9,171 nt of DNA. Source: Gemmatimonadota bacterium (GTDB lineage: Bacteria; Latescibacterota; UBA2968; UBA8231). Made by a program: the position numbers and the translations under genes. The notes beneath the pieces were generated by a model, which was given only the letters and a program-made list of their open reading frames with translations, had not been told where the DNA came from and made no database searches. This document shows positions 1 through 6,581 of the stretch, piece after piece. The stretch is taken from the NCBI GenBank assembly GCA_026706505.1, contig JAPOYQ010000908.1, forward strand, positions 1 to 9,171. Reading direction: 5' to 3'. Each line of letters begins with the position of its first letter. Within the stretch, counting starts at the first letter, position 1.

Positions 1-237
1 TTCCAGTTGAGACAGGGCGAGCACCGGTAAGTTCAGTTCCCGGGCAAGACTCTTGAGTCCCTGGGCGATTTCCTTCCCGGGGGTATCGCCCTTCTGTCCA
101 CCCATCAATTCCAGAGAGTCCACGATTATCAGGCCGATCCCGTGCTCCCCATGCAGCAGGCGCGACCTTGCCCGGATTTCGGTTATTGAAATACGAAGGG
201 TATCGTCTATATGGACAGGCACACCGGCCAGGCGTTT
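1..237 (-). CDS. dnaB: DnaB ATPase-domain fragment (frame 3), open at the left edge
   Basis: The third frame is free of stops from the second frameshift to the window edge and continues DnaB: LAGVPVHIDDT, then an I-T-E-I-R-A-R-S-R helix, then Walker B as LIIVDSLELM (family LIVVDYLQLM), and finally a helix leading to PVLALSQLE at the edge (family PVIALSQLSR). The Walker B Asp and the sensor-like Gln of ALSQL are kept. The remaining DNA-binding loops and arginine finger would lie outside the window. An in-frame ATG at 261-259 exists but nothing marks it as a real start, so the left boundary of this piece is set by the frameshift. Confidence 0.5.
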
Positions 238-668
238 CCGGCGCTCCTTACCTGAATCCATTCGTTGTCGCGGAGCCGGCCCCTGCAAACCTTGTGCAGA
301 TCGACCTTCCCCTCGACGCTGAGCAGACGCCGGGCAAGCTCCATCCTTGAATTTCGCGGGCTGAAAATTGCAACCCCGATCCCGGCTTCCACCGCGGCAT
401 TGCGGGCAAGGTTCAGGGCCAGCGCGGTCTTTCCGACGTACGGCGCCGACGCCAGCAGGGCCAGGTCTCCCTTCTGCAAGCCGGAGGTCATATCATCGAG
501 GTCGGTGAAACCCGTGCTGACCCCGGACAGGGCCCCTTCCCCGGGGAAATGCTCAATCTGTTCGATTGCATCGACGATGTGCGACGCCAGCGGCTCGGGT
601 CCGCCGGCAATCAGTTTTCCGCCGATACTGACCAGACGCCGGGCGCCGCTGTCGATCAGCTCCTTCAA
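207..668 (-). CDS. dnaB: DnaB linker and ATPase-domain fragment (frame 2)
   Basis: This open frame continues the DnaB homology from the linker into the RecA-like domain. Counting from the TTG at 668, residues 37-65 resemble the family's IEQIE...GVSTGFTDLD segment and GKT of Walker A is at 79-81. The segment 101-107 reads I-F-S-P-R-N-S where DnaB proteins have F-S-L-E-M-S, so the Glu regarded as the catalytic base is absent. VDLHK (122-126) and the following G-R-L are retained. After about residue 144 the frame departs from the family and stops at 207, while the -1 frame gives RLAGVPVHIDDT, the expected continuation. I see no ribosome-binding site that decides the TTG start, and the fragment is unlikely to be an independent gene. 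Confidence 0.5.
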   Translation of the reverse strand: MKELIDSGARRLVSIGGKLIAGGPEPLASHIVDAIEQIEHFPGEGALSGVSTGFTDLDDMTSGLQKGDLALLASAPYVGKTALALNLARNAAVEAGIGVAIFSPRNSRMELARRLLSVEGKVDLHKVCRGRLRDNEWIQVRSAGNAWPVCLSI

Positions 669-1066
669 ATCACCGCTGCCTCGCGGGCCTGCTCGATGAT
701 GCCGCCGGCGGTCTCGATCGCCTCGCGCCTGAGCGCCTTGTGGAGGATGATCCGCGCGTGGGCTTCGATATTAGCTGCGGAGGCGAACTCGATGGCCAGC
801 CTGGCCAGGTAGACGGACCCGCCAGCCTCCTGGAACTGATCCCGGAGCTTGAGCTCCTCGGACAAGGTGAGCTGGTCGATGGCCGCGCCGCGCCCGTGGA
901 GGTCGGTTATTACGGCGAAAATCCATCGGTGCGGGACGTGGAAAAAACAGTCCGGATCGAGGGTCGCGCTGGCGCGGTCGATGGCTGCCGGGTCGAGCAT
1001 CATCGCCCCCAATGCCGCCTGCTCGATCTCTATCGTCTGAGGTGGATTGTGCTGGTGGTCGGCCAT
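665..1066 (-). CDS. dnaB: DnaB N-terminal domain fragment (frame 1)
   Basis: This 133-codon open frame is the N-terminal helical domain of DnaB, which forms the ring collar and contacts primase. Family hallmarks are visible: a short polar N-terminus, then IEIEQAALGAMMLDP near residues 12-26, an F-F-H-V-P-H-R segment near 41-47, a T-L-S-E-E-L-K segment near 67-73, and the S-A-A-N-I-E-AHARII helix near 95-106. The start is ATG at 1066, preceded by CAGGGA with a six-base spacer. The frame stops at TGA (665-667) just after the inter-domain linker begins, and the homologous sequence resumes in the -1 frame at 668. If translated alone it would give only the scaffold domain, with no ATPase. Confidence 0.6.
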   Translation of the reverse strand: MADHQHNPPQTIEIEQAALGAMMLDPAAIDRASATLDPDCFFHVPHRWIFAVITDLHGRGAAIDQLTLSEELKLRDQFQEAGGSVYLARLAIEFASAANIEAHARIILHKALRREAIETAGGIIEQAREAAVI

Positions 1067-1074
1067 GGAAAATC

Positions 1075-1098
1075 CCTGGGTACTTGATGTATCCCAGG
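1075..1098 (-). repeat. Inverted repeat covering the dnaB ribosome-binding site
   Basis: On the plus strand CCTGGGTAC (1075-1083) pairs with GTATCCCAGG (1089-1098), with one bulged T at 1092 and a five-base loop. On the transcript the 3' arm includes most of the CAGGGA Shine-Dalgarno of the dnaB-like gene, so folding would hide the site. It could equally be a protein-binding palindrome or chance. Confidence 0.35.
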
Positions 1099-1186
1099 AT
1101 TATGGCCCACAGGTGCGACAGATTGGGTCGCAGGCGGAATTATCTACGGGTAGGGGCAAATTTCCAGTGGGATCGCCAACTCCACC

Positions 1187-1223
1187 AAAAGAAAGCGGGG
1201 AGCGGCCACCGCCACTCCCCGCT
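1187..1223 (-). terminator. Intrinsic terminator of the TonB-dependent receptor gene
   Basis: Reading the minus strand, AGCGGGGAG (1223-1215) pairs perfectly over nine bases with CTCCCCGCT (1202-1194), with a 12-base loop, followed by the T-rich tail TTTCTTTT. It begins about 22 bases after the receptor stop codon. It separates the receptor from the downstream dnaB-like sequence, which must therefore have its own promoter or depend on read-through. The remaining 1067-1186 holds only the inverted repeat at 1075-1098 and no convincing promoter. Confidence 0.85.
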
Positions 1224-1245
1224 CTGCCCGAACGCCCTGCCGGTT

Positions 1246-4200
1246 TCAGAACCGCAGCCCCAACTGCGCGAAGACCAGCCGCCCCACCTCCGGGGCGCCC
1301 ACGAACGCCTGGTAAGCCCGGCCGAGGACGTTGCTCGCGTCGACCCGCAGCACCAGGTCCTGCTCCAGGGGCAGCCGGTACGCGAGGTTGAGATCGATCA
1401 CCGTGTAGGAATCGACCTCGCCCACGAAGACCCCGGAGTTCATGGGGAAGGCACCGACATGGCGCACCCGGCCGCCGGCTGAAAGTCCCCACCTGCCGAA
1501 GTCGTAATCCGCCGCGAACTTGGCCTTGTGCCTGGGGGCGTTCAGGGCGACGTCGGCGCCCCCTTCGGAGTGCAGGAACTTCAGGTTCTCGAAGAAGTTG
1601 TCGTCGACGAACGAGTAGTTCCCCGCCAGCCTCCAGCGGTCGGCGGGGTACCAGGCCAGGCTCAGGTCAAGCCCGTGGACGGTAACGTCCTCGAAGTTGC
1701 GGTAGCTCATGATCATCGCGTAGGGATCGGTGGCCTGCTCGGGAGAGACGGTGCCGTAGGGGATGGCGGCCGCCCCGGCGGTGAGGATGCCGGCCAGCTC
1801 GTCGACCGGCGTGCCGTTGTTGTTTCCCTGTACCACCCCCGCCACCTGGGCCGCGTCCAGCGCCGCCAGGGCCCCGGCCAGCTCGGCGTTGTCCGGATCG
1901 GACAGGGCCTGTCCGATCCCCTCGCCCAGGGCTTCGGCCAGGCTCTGCGGGTCGAGGAAGACGTTGGGCGTCTCCACCGAAACCGCCCCGACGAAGTTCT
2001 CGATCCTCGACTGGTACAGGTCCGCGGCCACCACCCATTTGTCGGCTGCCACCCCCTTGTAGCCCAGCTCGATGGTCCGGGTGCCGGCCGATTGGATGCG
2101 CGGCACGTCGTAGGCCGTGATCGGGGTGGCGCCGTCCGCTTCGACGAAGAAAAAGGACGGCCGGTCCGGGTCCGGCTCCTCGCCGAGCGGCTCCGACTCG
2201 ATGTTCAGCCGGCCCATGACGTTGCGCAGGCCGGGAAGCTGCTCGGGCACGACCCCCGGGAGAGCCCCGGCCAGCCGGGCGGCTGCCGCCTGGGCCTCCT
2301 CCGACTCCACGCCCTGGGCAATCATGGCGGCGGCGGCGACCTGCCGGAAGGCGGGCCCGAACCCGGCCAGCACCCCCTCCCTCCCGATTCCCCACATCAC
2401 GTTGGTGACCAGGGGGTGGTCCATGGGGATGTACCCGTCCGGTCCGATGGGATAACCGGCATCCCCCGGGGACAGGCCCGAAAGGGCGGCCTGACCGGCC
2501 ACCAGAGGGGAGAAGGGGGAGCGGAAGAGGGGCCGGCCCGCTTCGTCCCGCCGGAAGGTGAAGCCGTAGCCGGAGCTTCTCCGGTAGTTGCCCTGGGTCC
2601 AGATGTCGATCGGCTTGAACTCTCCCGCGCCGAGCGCGCTGAACAGCGGGGTGAAACTCGGGCTCAGCCCGAACGCATCCCGTTGGGTGATTATGTCGAG
2701 GTAGAGGTTGTTGGAGGTGGGGGTGCTGAAGGCCCGGTTGAAGGTCAGCCGCAGCGTCTGGGTCTCCCGCGGCTTGAACACCAGGGCCGCCCGCGGCGAC
2801 AGCTCGGGATCAGCGAGGCGGCTGTGGTAGTCGTAGCGCAGGGCCAGCACGAGGTCGAGCGGATCGGCCAGGGCGGTCTCGCTCTGCAGGTAGGCGCCGA
2901 ACTCGTTGAGGTCGTCGTCCCCCTCGTTCCTTCCCATGATGGTGCCGTCGGTGTCCGGCCGCGTAAGCAGGGCGTCGATTCCGTAGGTGAAGCGCTGGCG
3001 CCGGCCCGGGCGGGAGGTGTGCTGCGCCTGGAACACGTTGAGAGAGGAGATGTCGACGATGGGATCGCCGGTGCGCAGCAGATAGGTTCCTCCCGCATCG
3101 TTCCAGTTGCGGAAGGCCTGGAAGAACCAGTCGCCGTACAGCAGCCGCAACTGGGTGTAGTTGTACTGCCAGTCGATCGTCTGCGACGCCCCCACGCCGG
3201 TTCCTCCGATTATGTTCGCCTTGTTGTGTCCCGCCGCCAAGATGGCCGTCAAGTCGTCTGCGACCCGCCAGTCTAGGCGCGCTTCGACACTTTGGTTGCT
3301 GTTGTTGGGATCGCGCGTTTTGAGGGGTGGCAAATCCGCACCTGCATCTATCTCTGCCTGCCTCAGTGCTTGGGCTTTCACCTCCTCCGGGTCGGTGTAC
3401 TCCCATTCCGTCCCCGTATAGTACTGGCCCGAAATCTTGTAGCCCAAGCGATTTCCCACTACGCCGGCATGCCGGACCGTGGTATGGCGCAGGTCGCGCT
3501 CCCCCATCCCCACGTGTACGTTCGTGCCCTGCGAGGTAAAGGGGGAATGGGTGATGATGTGCATGACCCCATCGGCACTGTTGGGCCCGTACAGGGCCGA
3601 CCCCGGTCCTAGGACGACCTCTATGCGCTCCACATCGTCGTTGGTGAGCGGAATGAAATTCAAGGCGTTGACCCGCAGCGAGGGCACGCGGGCGATGCGG
3701 TTGTCCGTCAGCGTGAGCAGGGTGCCGGAGAATATATTGTTGAAGCCGCGCACCACCACGTTGGCGTTGGCCAACCCCCTCTTGGCAATGTCCACTGCCG
3801 GCAGATTCTTGACGTGGTCGGAGAGACTTAACGCTGGATTGTTGCGGATTTCGCTGCCCTCGACTACGGACACCGAGGCCGGGGCGTCGAGAATTTTCTC
3901 CTGCCGACGGGAAGCGGATACCACGCTTTGCGCGAGAAAAATGACCTGTTCCACCAAGACCGCATCCAGCCGGGTGGTCTGGCCGGCCCGCACCTGTACG
4001 TTTTCCCGCAGGTCGGACTTGTAGCCGACAAACGTGATTTCGACTTGGTAGTTTCCCGCTGGAACGGCGATGCGGAACTGCCCATCTGCATCCGCTGTAG
4101 TTCCAGCTTTGTAGCCCTCCACCGGCGAGCGCACGGCGATATTGGCACCGGGCAGGGCCTCCCCCGCCTCTCCTGTAACCGTCCCCTTGATAAAGCCATC

Positions 4201-4269
4201 TGACTGGGCCCAAACGGCTCCACAGCCCAAGGCTGCCCATAGGCACATCAGCCTGGCCATCTTGCTCAT
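1246..4269 (-). CDS. TonB-dependent outer-membrane receptor with N-terminal carboxypeptidase-like domain
   Basis: A 1007-residue active-transport receptor: a 22-strand outer-membrane barrel gated by a plug and driven by TonB-ExbB-ExbD. A signal peptide spans about residues 1-21 (cleavage after VWA). A carboxypeptidase-D regulatory-like beta-sandwich follows (about 26-107, with GxVtgeaGeaLPGANI and DGQFRIAVPAGNYQVEI). The plug is at about 120-240, with the typical V-V-R-G-F, ERIEVVLGPGSALYG and N-S-A-D-G-V-M-H-I-I segments. The barrel runs to a terminal Phe, the usual BAM recognition residue. Two Ala-rich segments (about 630-685 and 775-835) look like helical loop insertions. ATG at 4269 is preceded by AGGGA with a six-base spacer. 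It lies 34 bases after the DUF1330 stop, so the two are probably co-transcribed, and it ends at the terminator 1187-1223. GC content and GC3 rise sharply downstream of about residue 340. The ligand is not identifiable; a nucleoside or related compound is suggested only by the neighbouring transporters. Confidence 0.93.
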   Translation of the reverse strand: MSKMARLMCLWAALGCGAVWAQSDGFIKGTVTGEAGEALPGANIAVRSPVEGYKAGTTADADGQFRIAVPAGNYQVEITFVGYKSDLRENVQVRAGQTTRLDAVLVEQVIFLAQSVVSASRRQEKILDAPASVSVVEGSEIRNNPALSLSDHVKNLPAVDIAKRGLANANVVVRGFNNIFSGTLLTLTDNRIARVPSLRVNALNFIPLTNDDVERIEVVLGPGSALYGPNSADGVMHIITHSPFTSQGTNVHVGMGERDLRHTTVRHAGVVGNRLGYKISGQYYTGTEWEYTDPEEVKAQALRQAEIDAGADLPPLKTRDPNNSNQSVEARLDWRVADDLTAILAAGHNKANIIGGTGVGASQTIDWQYNYTQLRLLYGDWFFQAFRNWNDAGGTYLLRTGDPIVDISSLNVFQAQHTSRPGRRQRFTYGIDALLTRPDTDGTIMGRNEGDDDLNEFGAYLQSETALADPLDLVLALRYDYHSRLADPELSPRAALVFKPRETQTLRLTFNRAFSTPTSNNLYLDIITQRDAFGLSPSFTPLFSALGAGEFKPIDIWTQGNYRRSSGYGFTFRRDEAGRPLFRSPFSPLVAGQAALSGLSPGDAGYPIGPDGYIPMDHPLVTNVMWGIGREGVLAGFGPAFRQVAAAAMIAQGVESEEAQAAAARLAGALPGVVPEQLPGLRNVMGRLNIESEPLGEEPDPDRPSFFFVEADGATPITAYDVPRIQSAGTRTIELGYKGVAADKWVVAADLYQSRIENFVGAVSVETPNVFLDPQSLAEALGEGIGQALSDPDNAELAGALAALDAAQVAGVVQGNNNGTPVDELAGILTAGAAAIPYGTVSPEQATDPYAMIMSYRNFEDVTVHGLDLSLAWYPADRWRLAGNYSFVDDNFFENLKFLHSEGGADVALNAPRHKAKFAADYDFGRWGLSAGGRVRHVGAFPMNSGVFVGEVDSYTVIDLNLAYRLPLEQDLVLRVDASNVLGRAYQAFVGAPEVGRLVFAQLGLRF

Positions 4270-4303
4270 CGCAGTTCCCTAGCGCAAGCGCCCAAGGTCC
4301 TAG

Positions 4304-4591
4304 TTACACACCCTCGACGATTACCACGCTGGCGTTGGCGGACTTGAGGCGGATCTCTCTGAGTTCGGCGTACTCCGGTGAGTTCAGCCACGCCCGCGCC
4401 CGATCCACGTCGTCGAATTCCAATATTACGATGCGGTCCGGCCTCCATTCGCCATCTATGACCTCAGTGGCACCGCCGCGCACCAAGTATCTGCCGCCGT
4501 GAGCCTCAACAGTCGCTGCAATCCGCGCGCGAAACTCAGCGAAGACAGCCTCGTCCGTGATTGCGTCATTTACGATTACATATCCGGCCAT
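4304..4591 (-). CDS. DUF1330 family protein
   Basis: A complete 95-residue protein of the DUF1330 family, small cytosolic dimeric alpha/beta-barrel (ferredoxin-like) proteins whose biochemical role is not established. Family marks are the start MAGYVIVN, a helix ending in VEAHGGRYLVRGG (28-40), the strand PDRIVILEF (51-59) and the segment AWLNSPEYAELR (67-78). There is no signal peptide or membrane segment. The ATG at 4591 is well supported by AAGGAGAGG at 4605-4597, five bases upstream, the strongest Shine-Dalgarno in the window, so high expression is plausible. The gene is first in a probable two-gene unit with the receptor 34 bases downstream. DUF1330 proteins belong to the wider dimeric alpha/beta-barrel superfamily, which includes monooxygenases and small-molecule-modifying enzymes, so an accessory role on an imported ligand is possible but unproven. 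Confidence 0.9.
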   Translation of the reverse strand: MAGYVIVNDAITDEAVFAEFRARIAATVEAHGGRYLVRGGATEVIDGEWRPDRIVILEFDDVDRARAWLNSPEYAELREIRLKSANASVVIVEGV

Positions 4592-4635
4592 GTTGACCTC
4601 TCCTTTTGTAGGGTTATGTAGGAAGCTTCAGCAGG

Positions 4636-4663
4636 AATATAATTGTAGTCTGTGTTCCATCAA
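4636..4663 (-). promoter_or_regulatory. Candidate sigma-70-type promoter for DUF1330 and the receptor
   Basis: On the minus strand TTGATG (4663-4658) and TATATT (4641-4636) are separated by 16 bases in an A/T-rich patch unlike the surrounding GC-rich sequence, about 45 bases before the DUF1330 ATG. The match is to the general sigma-70 consensus; if this is a Bacteroidota-like organism the promoter rules would differ. Confidence 0.35.
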
Positions 4664-4682
4664 CATTACTAAGTGTGGGCCA

Positions 4683-4706
4683 TCCAAATCAACCTCCACA
4701 TTTGGA
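4683..4706. repeat. Perfect 7-bp inverted repeat upstream of the candidate promoter
   Basis: TCCAAAT (4683-4689) and ATTTGGA (4700-4706) form a perfect palindrome with a ten-base spacer. It lies about 20 bases upstream of the candidate -35 box, a position that suits an activator or repressor operator. No T-run follows on either strand, so it is not an intrinsic terminator. The rest of the 4592-4760 gap holds short alternative stems just after the NCS2 stop codon (4747-4752 with 4763-4768, or 4743-4747 with 4758-4762). They lack a T-tail. Confidence 0.3.
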
Positions 4707-4760
4707 CAAGCGCTCCGCCGGTGTGACCTGTTGTCGTGCTAAAGCCCGCGTTCCAAAGGG

Positions 4761-6494
4761 CTAACGCGAGCCATCGACTTGCACTGTAACGATGTCTATA
4801 CCGTGATATTTCCGGTGGCGCACGGAAGACGCGTAATGCCGCAACAGGCGGAACGACACCTCGCTTTCCTCTGGGACCTCGACCTGTTCGCTCAGGTACG
4901 CTAGCTGGTCTTCGATGTTCTCCTCCTCAAAGACGGCCAAAAACTCCATCTCTACTGTCCCGTTGTCGGGACGCGCAACGAGGATTAACTGCGGCGCATT
5001 ATCAGTCGCGTAGGTACCCCCTAGCTGTAACAGACTCGACAGCGCCTCCTCGCCGGCGGCGCGCAGCCGCTCCATCGAAGCATCGTTCCAACCGATCTTG
5101 GAAGCAAGCCCGTGGAGGAACGCGTCAATCTCGGGCAGAGCGGAAATGTCCAACTCGACGACTAGGCGTCTGCGCCGCGGGCTGGTCAGCTCCATGAACG
5201 AGGTCAGTAGAATCGCGGCCAGAACGCCGACCGTCATGCCGTTGTCGAGGGACGCGCCCCACGTCCCGCCCAGCAGGTCTGCGAAGATACTCTGATTCTC
5301 TATGCTCACGCCGATCGCGAGCGCCACTCCTACTACTAGGGCCTTGCGCTGATCGAGGCCGTCTTGGAAGACCGTCCGCATACCTTCCACGAAGAGCAGA
5401 CCCATTATCATCAACAGGAAGGCCCCCATGACGGGAGTGGGAATTGTCAGCAGGATGGTCGCCGCCTTGGGCAAGAACGCCAGCCCGAGTAAGATGACCC
5501 CAATAGCGTACCCAACGCTGCGCGCCGCGACCCCAGTGAGGTTGATGAGCGACACGCACGAAGGCGTATAGACTACAGTGGGCGGCGTCCCTGCAATTCC
5601 GGACAGCAGCGCGCCCACGCCGTTGGTAGTGACTGAACCTTGGACCAGGCGAAAGTCGATCGCCCGCGGCCTGACCCGCGAAATCTGTTGAATGACAACG
5701 CCATCGCCACTGGTCTTGACCGCGGTTACGAGACTCACAATCGCGAACACCGGCAGGAGTGCCCAAAACTCCGCACTCGGTCGCAGATCAAGTCCCGGCC
5801 AGGCCGCGATATCCGGCATGGCAAAATAGGGTGCTTCGATCACTGGCTGAACGTCGTATAGGCCCAAGTAGGCGGCGGCCGCGCAACCCGAAGCGATTCC
5901 GATGAGCGGTGCCCAGAACCGCCAGACCCCTGTGGCTCGCATGGCCAGCACCGTAGCGACTGCCATAGTCACCGCGGCGACGGATAGACCCGCAGATAGC
6001 GGCGCTCCCTCGGGTACCTCCTTCAGCCTGCCGAATGCGATTGACATGACCGTGACAGCGATCAGCATGAGCGCCGTGCCGGAGACGACCGGCGTGATGA
6101 TGCGCCGCAGCAGCGGGAGCCATGCGGCCAGCGCGAACTGAATTAGCGACGATACGACGATGAGGCTCGCCAGCATGGACAGCCCGCCCTCCTTCAGCGC
6201 CAGGACAGAGATCGCTATGAAGTGGGGTCCGGCACCCGTCATGAGCACGTGTCCCACTCCCAGCCGTCCGACGCGACCTGCCTGCAGGGCAGTGATAGCT
6301 CCACCGATTACCAGCGCCGAAAAGACGGCCCACGCTAGGTAGTGCTCACTCTGGCCGCCCGCCCGAAAGGTTATGGTCACAAATAACACCGTGTTCGCCA
6401 GTGAAATCACGACGCCCTGAAGGGCGACTCCAATCGATACGGGCGGTGGACACGCATCGTCTGGCTCATAACGGATGTGTTCGTTGACGCTCAC
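4761..6494 (-). CDS. NCS2-fold permease with C-terminal degenerate RsbW/GHKL-like domain
   Basis: Numbering is from GTG at 6494, chosen because AAGGA (6508-6504) lies nine bases upstream. ATG at 6512 and GTG at 6521 are also in frame but lack a visible Shine-Dalgarno. Residues about 20-436 are a polytopic membrane domain of the nucleobase:cation symporter-2 (SLC23) type, with typical segments L-L-S-G-I-A-G-T-P-P-T, LTGVAARSVG (319-328) and IPTPVMGAFLLMIMGLLFVEG (351-371). Canonical substrate residues are changed: the TM1 QH motif is Q26-G27, the TM8 Glu is K260, the TM9 Asp is N291, and the TM10 Q/E-N-x-G motif is S312-C313-x-S315. After a basic RRRR (440-443) comes a cytoplasmic domain to 577 resembling RsbW-type kinases: helix LHGLASKIGW followed by RLRAAGEEALSSLL (476-489), a central strand ILVARPDNGTVEMEF, and a final RLLRHYASSVRHRKYHGID segment. 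The N-box Asn is Ser487 and the glycine loops are missing, so ATP binding is doubtful. It follows the nucleoside transporter by about 90 bases, possibly in one operon. Confidence 0.88.
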   Translation of the reverse strand: MSVNEHIRYEPDDACPPPVSIGVALQGVVISLANTVLFVTITFRAGGQSEHYLAWAVFSALVIGGAITALQAGRVGRLGVGHVLMTGAGPHFIAISVLALKEGGLSMLASLIVVSSLIQFALAAWLPLLRRIITPVVSGTALMLIAVTVMSIAFGRLKEVPEGAPLSAGLSVAAVTMAVATVLAMRATGVWRFWAPLIGIASGCAAAAYLGLYDVQPVIEAPYFAMPDIAAWPGLDLRPSAEFWALLPVFAIVSLVTAVKTSGDGVVIQQISRVRPRAIDFRLVQGSVTTNGVGALLSGIAGTPPTVVYTPSCVSLINLTGVAARSVGYAIGVILLGLAFLPKAATILLTIPTPVMGAFLLMIMGLLFVEGMRTVFQDGLDQRKALVVGVALAIGVSIENQSIFADLLGGTWGASLDNGMTVGVLAAILLTSFMELTSPRRRRLVVELDISALPEIDAFLHGLASKIGWNDASMERLRAAGEEALSSLLQLGGTYATDNAPQLILVARPDNGTVEMEFLAVFEEENIEDQLAYLSEQVEVPEESEVSFRLLRHYASSVRHRKYHGIDIVTVQVDGSR

Positions 6495-6581
6495 TGGTCC
6501 GATTCCTTGCATCGGCTGCACAGCCCAGACCGCTATTATTGTGACGGCGAGCTTTCCGGCCTCAGTATTGGGGCCGCATGC

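Larger units (their letters stand above)
1..1066 (-). pseudogene. dnaB: dnaB-like replicative helicase, two frameshifts, C-terminus beyond the window
   Basis: Translated in three successive frames, this stretch gives one collinear DnaB family helicase: N-terminal scaffold domain, linker, then RecA-like ATPase domain with Walker A, Walker B and the start of the ALSQL motif at the window edge. DnaB is the ring helicase that unwinds DNA ahead of the fork and recruits primase. Frame 1 covers 1066-665, frame 2 covers 668 to about 235, and frame 3 covers about 237 to 1. Both joins are -1 shifts, each repaired by adding one base to a three-base A/T run (667-669 and 235-237). The catalytic F-S-L-E-M motif reads F-S-P-R-N. 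A cell needs a working dnaB, so either an intact copy lies elsewhere and this is a relic, or the two indels are sequencing errors. The motif substitution favours a decayed or diverged copy. It is separated from the receptor gene by a terminator. Confidence 0.8.

Noticed and set aside
660..672. Programmed -1 ribosomal frameshift in dnaB
   Set aside because: The sequence around the junction (GTGATTTGAAGG) is not an X-XXY-YYZ slippery heptamer, and a second similar break occurs at 235-237. Mutation or sequencing error is simpler.
1528..3276. A 582-codon open frame on the plus strand
   Set aside because: It lies entirely antisense to the receptor gene in its most GC-rich part. Its translation is low-complexity Gly/Val/Arg/Gln-rich with no recognisable domain, as expected of a high-GC shadow.
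2810..4246. A 478-codon open frame on the minus strand in another frame of the receptor gene
   Set aside because: The overlapping frame with signal peptide, plug and barrel motifs is clearly the real gene; this one is Arg/Gly/Pro/His-rich and featureless.
4557..4742. A 61-codon plus-strand frame across the DUF1330 upstream gap
   Set aside because: No ribosome-binding site or recognisable content; it overlaps the DUF1330 start and its candidate promoter in antisense.
4741..4768. Terminator directly after the NCS2-type permease
   Set aside because: Only two mutually exclusive stems of five to six base pairs are possible and no T-run follows, so I did not call a terminator.
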